Assembly (NCBI RefSeq): GCF_964355755.1
Contig: NC_092677.1
Location: 1,865,001-1,929,000 of the forward strand
Length of the DNA: 64,000 nucleotides
DNA from: Antedon mediterranea
Lineage: Eukaryota; Echinodermata; Crinoidea; Comatulida; Antedonidae
Direction: 5' to 3'
Made by a program: the position numbers and the translations under genes. The notes below the pieces were generated by a model. It was not told the DNA's origin. It worked only from the letters and a program-made list of their open reading frames with translations, and made no database searches. This document shows, one piece after another, positions 37,233 to 49,100 of the stretch. Numbering within the stretch: the stretch's first letter is position 1; every line of letters starts with the position of its first letter.

Positions 37233-40200
37233 ATGCTTGTCATTGAAGTGTTAGTAGTTGCGTTGCTTATCGAGGTAAGAGTTCTTCCTTTCGTATAAAG
37301 CCAGTTCTTCTCTTAAGTACCACTGTATTAAGTTAGAAAAGCAAAATTATACATATTTTTACTCGGGGTACCCGAGTCTAGTACTTACTCATTTTCTCCT
37401 TCTCTTCCTCCATCTGGACACTATTGAGTAAAAAGTGCGATTTTTAAAGTACTACTCCTCCCTTATTCGTTATAGTATTGAGCTGGGATTTGGCATGAAC
37501 ATACTACAGGGACATGTCCTCAAAGCTATAGAGCCGGATTTTTAATTTTTTGTTAATTAATTTGTTTAATTAAGAAGCCACAATGTGTGACACACACCAC
37601 AGCGTTATGTAGTTATATGGTTATATGCGGATTCTTGGCGTAGTGGTTATCACGTTTGCTTAACACGCAGAAGGTACCTGGTTCGAGCCCGGACGAAACC
37701 TTTTTTTTTTTTAATTTATGGTGAAAAGTACTGTATACGCAATATGATAATTATACAGAGTATATCTTATTTTTATTATTTTTTAAAATACTTATTTTGT
37801 GTAATCGGTAATTATCACTTTTACACATGTTTATTTTGCTTTGTGCTTATTACCATTTATTTGTAATTTAAATGGATTAAAAAACTTTCTGTAACCCACA
37901 TTTTTAATGTAAGAGGTTTCGTAGTGTAGTGGTTGTCAAGTCTGCTTAACACGCAGAAGGTCCCGGTTCGAGCCCTGGCGAAACCTATTTTCTTTACTTT
38001 CTAACTGTATACGTCTGTATACAGCTTCTTTCGCTGTACCCCGAGTATTGCACATTCGTGCTTGTTTTTATTTATTTATTTATTAAAACATATTTAGGCA
38101 GGATAACATAATTCAGAAAAGAAAAGATCACAACATTTCTGTTAACATACATGTGTTAACATGTTTATTTTAGTGTCAAATTGATTATAAAATCATGTTT
38201 CTTTTTTCAGAGTTCGACTTGTTACACAGCAGAGGAACAGGATGAGATTGTACATTCTCACAATGAATACCGAAAACATGCGAAGCCTAAGGCAGGAGAC
38301 ATGCGAAGATTGGTAAGTTGTGCTACGGAACACCGTCAGTGACGTAGTCTGGGTTCCAGACGGAGTTTTGTCTTAATATTAGTAAAAAGATAAATATTTT
38401 GGCACATATGGCGTTTCATACGTTTACTACTTGATTTTGGATACTCCGTCTGGGGAAACACGCACAAGTCACGTGGTTTGACACCAAGAATTCTTGGTGC
38501 ATACGATTATCCGGTTGACTAGTTTCAGCTGCATGCGATTGGCTACTCACTCGTACACTATTTTAATATTCATATTTCAGAATTTCAAAGACTCAACATC
38601 TAAGATGATGCGCATGCGCTATTTTACGTTTAGACAATGTGTACTTGGGTACATCATGAAGGTACCTCCATGGGTACATTGATGAAAGTTTCTGAAGGCT
38701 AGAAATGATTTTATCCCTAGTAGTCTGGTAATTATTTGATGGGATTTTTCCCAAGAACATGAAAACTCGTCTTGATATGATAGGTTAGCTTCTCCGCAAA
38801 TCAAACATTGATTGAATGGATCATTTATTACGCGGAGATATTTTGATTTAATTCCCACCCAGACCCTGTCCTGTTCTGTGTGGTGGTGTAGCCCTGTTGT
38901 GTGCCGGTGGTGGTATGTAGGCCTACCTTATTGGCGTTTTATTCGGCAGGTCATACGTGCGAGTTGAGTAGGACCTACGAAGGAGGCCTAGGCCAAGGAC
39001 TAAACAATTAATAAACAAAACAACTTGGCAACACGATTTTATATTTCAACAGTCTTGATCGTACATTCAGCACTGTTCGTATAGTACTCGATCTTTTTTA
39101 TTTTGAAACAAAATGATCATTGGCTGATTCGAAATCCATATTTACATACCGCCCGCCCCATATAGCCAAATACGGTATCGTAACCTACGTCATTCTTATC
39201 GGATGCTTGCGGTCTGCAAATCGATTTCTATACGTGTTTCACAAGTCTGTATTTTCAGACAAAAATCGCGGTCGAAATAAAAACAAATAAATTTAAAAAA
39301 AGACAATACAGACTTGGAGCAAGTCTATCAGTGACGCTGCGAACTGATACAAAATCGACGCGCGCGTACAAATGCTGCACAATTATCAGTGTTGCCTGGT
39401 CCGGTCAACATGAGCAATGCAATTATAAGTTTGTCAAGACCAGTTTGCTCTAGAGTTTGGTAAACAGAAGAAAACTTTACAGCTGGTCTGCACTATAGCA
39501 ACTTTGTTTAAGTTTGCAAACTAAAGTGTGATAGTGTAGTCTAGACTTTAGAATTTAATCGCGCGTTGTTAAAGTGTGCATCTCATCAGAACGGTCTACC
39601 AAGTTCGGTATCTTATAGTTTCATTATTCTCTTTTAGGTGTGGGATGATGAAGTAGCTAACATGGCGGAGTATTGGGTGTCAACCTGCCCCACAGATCAC
39701 AACCCAAATCGTAACAATTACGGTGAGAACATAGCGTTCAGCACTGTACCATTTGAAGGGGACATGCTACTCATTGGAATCGACCGATGGTATGATGAAG
39801 TAAAAGACTACAAATATAAAGAGGGTGCATGTACAGGAGTATGCGGTCATTATACACAGGTAAGTCATCTTTCTGATTCACACTAAACTGGTTCATACTA
39901 TAGTCACATTTGTTTCTTAAGCGTGGTTCCCACTAGAACGCAACGCAGCGACGTAATGACGCATCGTGCTGTATTGCGTAATCACAAATGGGAACCGACG
40001 ACGGGGGCAAACACAATTATTTTCTTACGTTGTGTAGATTGCGTTACTTTGCGTCGCTAGTGGACACCAAGCTTTAGTATGATCCCATTCGAACGCCACG
40101 CAACTACGTAAGCGCAGTCCAAAGTTAACCAATTACAAGCGACAGGTTATCAAACCTGTTAGTGGCGGTAATTATCGCTGTTGGATTCGATTGAATAAAA

Positions 40201-42107
40201 TAGAAAATAGAAATGAAAATAGTTTCAACGCGTCGTCAATGGTCAAATTACGTGCGGTGTATTTACATCCGTCTCTATTGGAAACCATGCTTTAACTAAT
40301 AATAATAACTGTATTGTTTTAGCCTACTGAACTTCTCAACGTAAATTTATTGGCAGGTTGAAGATGCAAGGAGTTTGAAAGTTGGCTGTGCAAGAAATTT
40401 GGACCCATGTGTCAATAACAAATACCCGTATGTGTTCGTATGTAATTACGACCCCGCGTAAGTACTTCTTTTTTGTCTTTCAAAACGCATATCGGTAAAT
40501 ATCCAGTCTCGACGCAAACTGGCACAAAATATGATACGATAAACGGTAACCGTTTTGTCTATCTTAATTGTTATGGTGCCACTAGCTGGAGAAGTGTTTA
40601 GAACCTGTTTTTCTCCGAACCATTTGAGTAAAATAGGAAACAACTATGTTGTTCTGTAGGGGTAATATGGTTGGTGAAAAGCCGTACTCAGTCGGAAAGC
40701 CGTGTAGTCGTTGCCATGATGACGCAAAGTATTGCGATGCCGACGGGTTCTGCAGTAAGATTCTTTATTATTCTTTTTAACCAAAACGTATATATATTGT
40801 GTCAATATCATTACAAGAATATATCTATGTTGTGAAAATTGGTATGGTGACAATTCAGATTATGTTTGCATTTTGTTTAGGCCTAATTTAAATCAATTTG
40901 TATATATTTATTGTTTTTACAAAATGCAAATATTTACTACATGATATATTTCCTATTTCGTCTGCAGGTGACTGCACACCTGGATCAGGAGATTGCGGTA
41001 AGACATTCATCCAAATCTTTTAAATCTTGATTTAGCAAGTAGGCCTAACCATTGTGAGTTAGACTTAAGCTTGATTCCCACTAGCTATGAAACGTAACAC
41101 AACCTACTCAACGGAAGAAAATGCCATTCCAATAATTGTGTTTTGAATTACGCAATACAGAACTTTGCGTCGATACTTTGATGCGTTGCGTTCTAATGGG
41201 AACCACGCTTTAATATGTATCTGCGTATTTCACCACCAGAGTGTAAGCGAATTTGTGCAAATGGCGGAACTCTAAATGAAGAAGATTGTTCATGTACGTG
41301 TGACACAAGCAGCGGATACTGGGGAAGTTTATGTACTGGTAAGTAGGCCTAGTTAGAAAATTTTGGGTTTTTTTAGAAAAAATGTAAATGTATCTTAGAA
41401 AGTTTTACGAAAATGTGACATGCGTAACTATTTCTAATTTAACTACGCATATAACAAACAGTTGAAGTAGCGCCATCATTTTATCATTATATCTCTGATT
41501 CGTCTAGACAAGTGCGAGAACTCAGCGAGTTGTGACCAGTACCTTACATGGGATAACTCTATTGTGTGCGCCAATGACTATTTCTACAATTCGTGCGCCC
41601 TTAAGTGTCAACCAGATTGCCGTAAGTATCGTTATGGGAGTATGGTAATACATTAATTAGAGGGGAGTATGGTAATACATTAATTAGATGGGAGTATGGT
41701 AATACATTAATTAGATGGGAGTATGGTAATACATTAATTCCAGGTATTCGGTTCTTATGATAAAATGATCTGTTGACCCCTGACATCAAATCAAAATATA
41801 TTTTTGAATTCAGGCAGACGATATCCAGTAACATGCAAATTAAACATATTATTAGCTTAAGCTCTTTCTATACTCAAACTTTATGAGGAAAAAAAATGTT
41901 GTGTGCCCATATATGATGATGTCATATCACTACCATATTTGGGCACATCACCATTTTGTTAAACTAGTCTGGTAGTGTAGACAGAGCTTTACATTTTGTA
42001 TTTGGTACTTTCTTTCAGATGCTTAGCTTATTTTATTTATAGATTAACTAATTTATTTAAGCGAATACTATAATTTATTAATTTTACATTTTTCAGAAAG
42101 CTCTTAA
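37233..42107 (+). CDS. Secreted CAP - EGF-like - ShKT protein B, 9 exons, 271 aa
   Basis: Paralogue of CAP-A with the same nine-exon plan. Exons: 37233-37274, 38211-38312, 39638-39859, 40357-40457, 40660-40754, 40968-40997, 41240-41338, 41508-41621, 42097-42107. Intron phases are 0,0,0,2,1,1,1,1, exactly as in A. Signal peptide MLVIEVLVVALLIE. CAP motifs: HNEYRKHAKPKAGDMRRL, DHNPNRNNYGENIAFS, WYDEVKDY, CGHYTQVEDARSLKVGC, FVCNYDPAGN. The cavity His-Glu-Glu-His set is kept, and Asp again stands for the usual Trp. A 30-bp microexon encodes SDCTPGSGDC. The EGF-like module has CSCTCDTSSGYWGSLC (about 198-230); the ShKT module (231-268) ends CALKCQPDC. The last exon supplies only three residues. 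A poly(A) signal is listed separately. Intron 1 holds two tRNA-Val-like sequences. Confidence 0.88.
37629..37700 (+). pseudogene. tRNA-Val(AAC)-like pseudogene
   Basis: The anticodon arm TTTGC-TTAACAC-GCAGA gives anticodon AAC. The D-arm (GCGTAGTGGTTATCAC) and T-arm (CCTGGTTCGAGCCCGG) are recognisable. The acceptor stem GGATTCT/CGAAACC has two mismatches. A 12-T run follows directly, as a Pol III terminator would. It is probably degenerate. Confidence 0.45.
37915..37985 (+). tRNA. tRNA-Val(AAC)-like gene, possibly degenerate
   Basis: The acceptor stem GGTTTCG/CGAAACC pairs fully. The A-box region is TAGTGTAGTGG, the anticodon arm TCTGC-TTAACAC-GCAGA (AAC) and the B box GGTTCGAGCCC. At 71 nt it is one or two bases short in the variable/T-arm region, and D-stem and T-stem each have a mismatch. 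It lies in intron 1 of CAP gene B, 214 bp after the first tRNA-like copy. tRNAscan-type scoring would decide gene versus pseudogene. Confidence 0.5.
39919..40076. repeat. CCAAT foldback element in CAP-B intron 3
   Basis: The arms are AAGCGTGGTTCCCACTAGAACGC and GCGTCGCTAGTGGACACCAAGC. A second, more diverged copy follows to about 40295 with GTTAACCAATTACAAGCGAC and AATGGTCAAATTACG. Confidence 0.75.
41066..41211. repeat. CCAAT foldback element in CAP-B intron 6
   Basis: The arms are TTAAGCTTGATTCCCACTAG and GTTCTAATGGGAACCACGC, with the ends bordered by TTAA-like sequence. Confidence 0.7.
41636..41743. repeat. 27-bp tandem repeat, four units
   Basis: GGGAGTATGGTAATACATTA plus ATTAGAT is repeated four times. 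It begins only 15 bases after the exon 8 donor of CAP-B. Confidence 0.9.
41858..41990. repeat. Palindromic MITE, TACACTATCAAACT family (copy 3)
   Basis: The ends are AAGCTCTTTCTATACTCAAACT and AGTCTGGTAGTGTAGACAGAGCTT, with the internal block CATATTTGGGCACATCA. It lies in CAP-B intron 8. Confidence 0.75.
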
Positions 42108-42275
42108 TACTACTTATAACCGACTGAACGATGCATCAGATACGGACGCCGAAACACAACCATTAGATTGCAATGTATTTGAGCAAATCAATCTTTCTTC
42201 GATTTTGCTTAAGAATCTATGATCAATAGTAATGTAGGCCCTCTATATTAATGTTCTGAGTAATATCAGGAAGCG

Positions 42276-42281
42276 AATAAA
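42276..42281 (+). terminator. Poly(A) signal candidate for CAP gene B
   Basis: AATAAA, 169 bp after the stop codon. Confidence 0.5.
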
Positions 42282-42625
42282 GTTGAGGAATGATGAATAA
42301 TTCATGATGCATCACTTACCCACGAAAATAATGTATCAGGAAACGATTACAATTTGAGATATAAGTTACATTAATGTAGTAATAAATACATATTTAGTCA
42401 AAGCAACAGTACAGTATCAACATTGTTTTGGTTACTACTTTGTTTTTCCAGAGCAAATTTATTCACGCGAATCGAACTTTCTTTTATTTGATTGGTTGCG
42501 CATTTTTCAACGTCGTTAAGTAGTTGGAAAAACATTAATGCACAAACAATCGGGACCCAGGAATGGTCTATTCTAGTGAACAGATTAGTAGTAAAAACAA
42601 GGCTATATACATGGCTGCAGTCGCG

Positions 42626-42697
42626 TGCTAAAATTTGAGTTAGTGTTTACGGACCATCCGACCGACCAATCGACCAACCGACCGCGTTGCATGCGAC
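42626..42697. repeat. Short MITE with GTCGCGTG/CATGCGAC ends
   Basis: AGTCGCGTGCTA at one end and GCATGCGACTA at the other enclose CCGACC repeats. Similar termini border the larger element at 42971-43752. Confidence 0.5.
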
Positions 42698-42715
42698 TAA
42701 AAACAGGCTTTTCTA

Positions 42716-42842
42716 TGCGTAAAGTTACTAGGACGACGTAAGCGCAACGGACGTTATTTGACCAATCACAAGCGATGGATCATCCGAATTATAGCTTGTG
42801 ATTGGTCAACTTGCTTGTGTTGCATCACATTGGGAACAAAAT
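42716..42842. repeat. CCAAT foldback element between CAP-B and CAP-C
   Basis: TTTGACCAATCACAAGCGATGG faces AGCTTGTGATTGGTCAACT; the flanks are ACTAGGACGACG and CATTGGGAACAAA. Confidence 0.7.
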
Positions 42843-42970
42843 ACAGTAGCTTAAACATGTATTTTCGGAAACGCTCTCCGTGATGATTGAGCTAATAGCT
42901 TTTCACATTAAAAAATAAACATAGTTCAACATAATAGCTTAGTTAATATTTAACAAGGCCAACAGCCATT

Positions 42971-43752
42971 AAGTCGCGTGCTACAATGCATAGTGATACC
43001 GGACCGACAGACAAACAGACTGACAGACAGACAGACCGACAGACAGACGGACCGACCGACATAGTGAACTATACTGACCGAAATTACTGAACATGTTTAA
43101 AAATGTTGAAATGTTTAAAAACATTTATATTGTTTTAATTTACACGTGCGTAGCCTGTCACATTTGACGTGCTCGTATAACGTAATTTCGAGTTGAAAAT
43201 TAAGTCAAGAAAACAGAAATCGGGCAAAAAGTGTGCGCAATAACATTTAACGCGCAGTGCGCGCGCAAAAATCTGCGCACTCATGGCAATTTTGTAAACG
43301 CTTAAAATTGCCTGAAACGTACTCTTATTTCATCGAAAATAAATTTTGAAAATTTTAAGCGCACGTACGGATGCGTTACATGCGCTACGCACGTAATTGT
43401 ATTGCCATATGATGATTTATGCCCTGAAATTTATGAGTACCAAATTTTATTTAATTGTGATTCATGGTTGTTAAGATATGATTACAAACGTGATTTCGTT
43501 AAATCGTGCGTAGACCGCGTAATTTTTTATTGCGCACCGTGAAAACATAACCACATCGATTCCTGGCCATAAGGAATATTCTGTGAAAAATTGACTTAGC
43601 TAGATTAAACTGATATCAAGATAAGGTCATAAAGCGACAAAACGCATAGTGATACCGGACCGACAGACAGACAGACCGACAGACAGACCGACAGACAGAC
43701 AGACAGACAGACCGACCGACCGACTTAGTGAGTCGCTTCCACGCGACTAAAA
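42971..43752. mobile_element. Compound repeat with GTCGCGTG/CACGCGAC ends; contains interspersed repeat copy 2
   Basis: TAAGTCGCGTGCTAC on the left and CCACGCGACTAA on the right form short inverted termini. ATAGTGATACCGGACCGACAG plus a GACA/GACC microsatellite occurs at both sides (from about 42990 and 43648). The middle (43138-43624) is the second copy of the repeat at 2929-3444. The simplest reading is that the core inserted into, or travels with, the microsatellite-bearing MITE. It is non-coding; the Ser/Val/Cys-rich ORFs here are translations of the microsatellite. Confidence 0.55.
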
Positions 43753-44764
43753 ACGCTAGCATTCCGATTGTGTTAAATAAGGCGTAACATTGTTTATCTA
43801 CTGATTTATGCAAAGAAAAAAAGAAATGAACCGGAATATTATACATGTCTTTGAATGTGGTGTAGCCGATAATCGGATGCTGTATAATTATAGCCGATAA
43901 TCGGATGCTGTATAATTACCACAGATTTCGCCACTATTCAACGCCGATGCCTCGTTTACAAGAATTTTGTCGCACAGTCGCCATGAGCAATGACGTGGTA
44001 AATGTAACTATACTTGTAATAGGTTGTGTTTTATAAATATTTTAGTATTGTGTATTGCTTTGGATGATTCATAATATCTATATTTGGATTATTTCACACG
44101 TTATATAAAAGGATACTAAATACTACTATACTGAAGATACTAAATACTAACTGTAATTTTATTAACGTTTACAAAATTTATTGTGATAGCTCACGCACAC
44201 ATTAACATTTACGTATTGAAAATATAATTTGTACAGATAATTGTATACACAATAATCTTTATTGTCTTTCTCAAATATACATAAAATCATAACCAAAGAC
44301 TCCTGTATCGCCTAATATAACCAGTGCCTTCCATGTAAGGTTACTTGGGTTACACCGGTGTGATATAGATGAGATGCTGTATTACCGAATATTCTATGAT
44401 ACTGGGAAAATACTGTATTGCATTGTATTGTAGTATGTGGAATTACAACACTGAGAATCGAAGCAGTGTCAAATACTATTACGTCACTTCTGGTCCGTTA
44501 ACAATTAAAATCAGCCAAGAAACAAATTATAAAAAGAGTATTTCTGTTGGCTAACTGTATTATAACACTCATTTAATCTCAATTATCTTAATGGGAACAA
44601 GAAATCTGAAAGAAATTAAAATTTCATTACAAAAATACAAATTAAGGTCCTAATTTTTAGAAAATTATTATATGAATTAAATTTACATGCAAATTGCAAC
44701 AATAGCTTTAGAAATGATAAAGACAGATTTATGTTTTCTGTACAATGAAGAAATTACGTGATGT

Positions 44765-45117
44765 GTTATTTTCCATCCTACTTCTTATTCATCTTCCTCT
44801 AAGTCACATATTTCTCCTCTTTCCTCCTAATTTCCTCTTTCGATTCATACTGTTATGAAATGTGTGTCTTTAAAATATATTATCCGCCTCGAACTTCCTA
44901 CTTATTCATCCTACCACTCTCCTCCTCATTCCTCCTAATTTCTTCTCTGATTTCATACTGTTACTAAATGTGTGTCTTAGACGTATTGTTTTATTTTAAG
45001 TTTTATAAAATATATCATCCGCCTCGAACTTCTTCCTTTCATCTTTTCACTCTCCTCCTTTTCCGATTTCATTCTCCTCCGATTTCAGAGTGTAATAAAA
45101 TGTGTGTCTTAGTATAG
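44765..45117. repeat. Three degenerate tandem units, pyrimidine-rich
   Basis: CTCCTCATTCCTCCTAATTTC-type tracts followed by TTCATACTGTTA and AAATGTGTGTCTT recur three times. ATCCGCCTCGAACTTC joins the units. Confidence 0.6.
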
Positions 45118-46114
45118 TCTTATGTCTATGTTTATATGTAGGATTTTTTTATCAGGTCTATTTGCAAGCGAGTTTAGTTGTACTTTACACTATATCATTA
45201 ATCTTGCGGACCGTGACGTGGACATAACGATCTGTATAAAGAAATGTTTGTTTTGTCCCGCCTTTGAGGTATTGATACAAACACCATCTAGGCTAATAGT
45301 AATGAATACATGGACAACCATATGGTGTTGAGGAGCTTTCTGCCGGCAATAAGAATGAAGAAATGTGTCTGTGTCAAAGGTTAACAATTACAAACAACAT
45401 TTTCTGAAAATATTGAGTAGTATCAAAATACATTAGTAGCCATTGTCTATTATTGTCATTATCATATCATTAGCGATCTTCGGTAGAGAAGGTTAAATAA
45501 ATAGGTAGGCCCTAATGAACGGAAAGATGTAAAAAGAAAAATAAATCTGGCCACGTATAAGTACTGTATATGCTAATACACCGTTCCTTTCACAATCTAG
45601 GCGCAAAGATTGTTGAATGTACACACACAACACTAACACCCCCACCAAACACGAAAACACCCTATTTCTAACTTTGGTTTCATTCCCCACAACCATTCTT
45701 TTGTATGACTCTGCATAATAACCACATTAGAATGGTGAGTATAATGATATATGAAAGTTTATCCAAACTGCACATTTCAAATTTAAAATTAAGATAAATT
45801 ACATAAATTACGAAATGATCAAATTAGGTTGGCGATAATTACAAAAAGGCCTGGAAATCACGCCTTATATCAACATATATATTATGAAATCGTAAAGCGA
45901 GAACACGAAATGATGTTGTTTATTATTACGCTCCGTTAGAAACGATTCTCCATTAAGTTCTAGTAAGAATTAAGCACAGCCTCATTGCGGTTCTTCTAAC
46001 TTAATGTGGTGTAAACTTATTAAGGAGAACCATTCATGTGTTTAGTTGTTAAAACTTAATGATATCATTTATTTTATAATATGTCATACAATATCGATCA
46101 TGATTTACACGTGC
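45118..46114. other. Intergenic DNA upstream of CAP-C
   Basis: No gene or repeat of note is seen. The sequence is AT-rich without credible exons on either strand. Confidence 0.4.
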
Positions 46115-46122
46115 CTATAAAT
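46115..46122 (+). promoter_or_regulatory. TATA box of CAP gene C
   Basis: CTATAAAT lies 71 bp before the ATG at 46193, as in genes A and B. Confidence 0.6.
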
Positions 46123-46192
46123 GGTAAAATCGTGAACGGAGGTCCACTTTTGTTTCAATTTTATTTTGCGGTGGACGGGTATAGAGTTTAGA

Positions 46193-49100
46193 ATGGCTTC
46201 AGCTTCATCGGCTTGGCTAGTGTGTGTTCTTGCAATATGGTGTATACAGGTACGTCAAATTATTATAAATCATTTTAATCTAATATATTATATATAATTT
46301 ATACAGTATAACGAAATATCTTTTTATAACGTATATCATCATATCTGGCGTTCCCAAATGTCAGAGCCACAGTATAAGCTTTGAACGTGTTCGTATTCAG
46401 TAAACAAAATTGAAATAATCGCCTAATAATCTTATTTTTTTATATTGTTTTGTACGAAATTTAATCATATTTTGTTTAAAATTTAACTGTAAATATGTAA
46501 TTTGGTAATTTTATCTATCGTTTAGATCTTTTAAAAGAATAGCATTTTGTCTGTTTTAACTAGAATTGTTGTGGGTTAACACCAGTGGAAAAGGCAAGAT
46601 CACTAAAGACCCATAATATGTTCAGAGCCAATGTAAAGCCAAAAGCAGCCAACATGAGGATACTTGTAAGTATAATCACATTTAGACTTAAGTTTGGTTT
46701 CCACTAAGACGCCGTGCAAGGACGAAGCGCAACGCAAGGGATTGACCAATTAAACGTGGTTCCCACTAGGACGCAACGCAACGCAATGACGTATCGACGC
46801 AACGTGCCATATTGCGTAATCGCAAGTGGGAACCGACGACGCAACATTGCTGTAAAAATCGCAGGTTTGATTTCACGCAGGCGGGGGCAAACACAATGCG
46901 TGGAAGGGCATTTTCTTACGTTAGAGGCTGCATTACGTTGCGTCGCTAGTGGTAACCACGCTTTACAGGCGACAGATTGGATAATCAAACGCGCGCTTGT
47001 GTTTGGTCAAACTACTTATGCTTGGTTCAAAGAGACGCAACACAAGGACGTAACACAACGTAAGTGAGTTGACCAATCAAACTGTCGCTTGTCATTAGTC
47101 AACACGCCTGCGTTGCGTTTACGTCGTTCTTGCGTTGCGTCCTAGTGGGAACCAAGCTTTACGTTACGCCTACGTTGTTGCGTTGCGTACTGTGAGAACC
47201 AATCATAAGCGATAATTCGTTTCGTTTATACGTCATTGAGTAAATTTCGTTACTGGTATGTCGAGGGGAAAATGCGTACGTTGGCATGGTTTGGTTTTAT
47301 CATAACATTTGAATGTTAGAGGTGTAATCCACTTTGAGCAAAACTTACTATATACTTACATGACTTGGTTCTGGATGGTAGAAATATCTCATGTCGTTTT
47401 GTTCTTCAAAACAGGTATGGGATAAGAAAGCCGAAGCTGTAGCCCAAGAATGGGCTGACAATTGTAACCAGTTCCATCGATCCAATCTTGGGGATCTTGG
47501 TATGGGCGAAAACCTTGCATTTAGCTCGAGGCCGTATGTTGGCAAACAGTTGGATTCTGGTATTCGCTTATGGTTCGATGAGGTTAAAGATTACAATTAC
47601 GCCACGGGTAGTTGTAGAAGCGGTGCCGTGTGCGGTCATTATACACAGGTTGGTAATTGAGCAAGTATACACCTTTACCATGGAGGTATAAAATATTTAT
47701 ATGTTTCGAGTTCCCTCCTTTTATTTTATACCTCCATGCCTTTACAGTTCCGTAGTACGGTAGATCATGATATACCTCCATCGGTAGATTATTATTTATG
47801 ACATTTTTAACACATGATATTTTATACAAAAATTATTTATTACTATCATGACTTACCCCCATATTTCTCATCCTGATATTGAAATTAAAATAAATAATAT
47901 AGTACGGTGCTCAGAAACTACTGAGCGAAATACTTGGTCAAATGTAGCAACCGACAGAAGGCGTGCTATTTCATATTTCCGCCCATATTGAAGATACAAA
48001 TAATTCGAGATTTTGATAAGCTTTTGTGACAACAACCAGGCCTGTTGGTAGGCCTATATAGTTTGAAGAAATTAGGTTAACATGAATATTGCGAACGTTG
48101 CCGTGCAGACACATTTGCAAGCAAAGGAAATATTTTTATTGGCAAATTCTTTCCAAGCATTTTGCCAAGTATGCCTATAATAATTATTAGTTATATTAAT
48201 TGCGAGGGCTTGATAGTATATTTTTTGAATGAATAGGTTGTTGATACAAGAAGTTTAGCGGTTGGATGTGCAACCAACAGAAAGAAATGTTCGAAGGGAT
48301 TCCCATACATGTTTGTCTGCAACTACTCACCTCCGTAAGTTACAGTACGACAGACCGACAGACAGACGGGCGTATAAAGTGAATGAATATAATTTTCTAA
48401 AATGAATTATAATATTTTAAATGGTTAAACTTGGTCTATATGGTCACTATGGCGTAACGTCACGTGACGCAAATTCAAGAACGTAGACGCAATGTAATCG
48501 TTGGCCAATGACAATCCATCGCTAGTGATTGGTGGTCAAATCACTTACTTTGCAATTATATCCTTTCATTCATTCCTATACATTTATTTATCAAATCAAG
48601 ATAATTTAAACATAAATTGATTAATCAAAACAAGATAAATAAACTGTTTATTGGGCCACAAAGTAGAAGGCTTAGCCAAGTCTCGCGAGGACCCTATGAC
48701 ATAGGCCTAAACGAAAAATAACGAAAGGATAATGCATAATGCAAAGTCGAACGTATGTGCCTCTAGTTGGAACCAAGCTTAGGAGGAGGAGGATGCGGAA
48801 TTGATTTACGAATTTCTTGTTCAAATATTAAAACAGTTTTCTTTAGTTTTTAACTTTTTATTTAACGTTATGTTATAGAGGTAATTATAATGGAGAAAAG
48901 CCGTATGAAGCTGGACTACCTTGCTCCGGATGTCAAAGTGACACTAGATATTGTAAGGCGGGATTATTTTGCAGTAAGTTGCCACTTTGTTTGCCTTATG
49001 ATGCAACGACGTAGGCGTAACGTAAACGAGTTGACCAATGGACATACGTTGTGATTGGTCAAATTGCTAACGATGCGTCTATACGTCCTATATGCTGCAT

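Noticed and set aside
43616-43846. Minus-strand ORF with SVCLSVCRSVC repeats
   Set aside because: It is produced by the GACA/GACC microsatellite.
46704-47067. Overlapping ORFs of 94 and 117 codons on both strands
   Set aside because: They arise from the nested foldback repeat in CAP-C intron 2; no domain and no splice context of their own.
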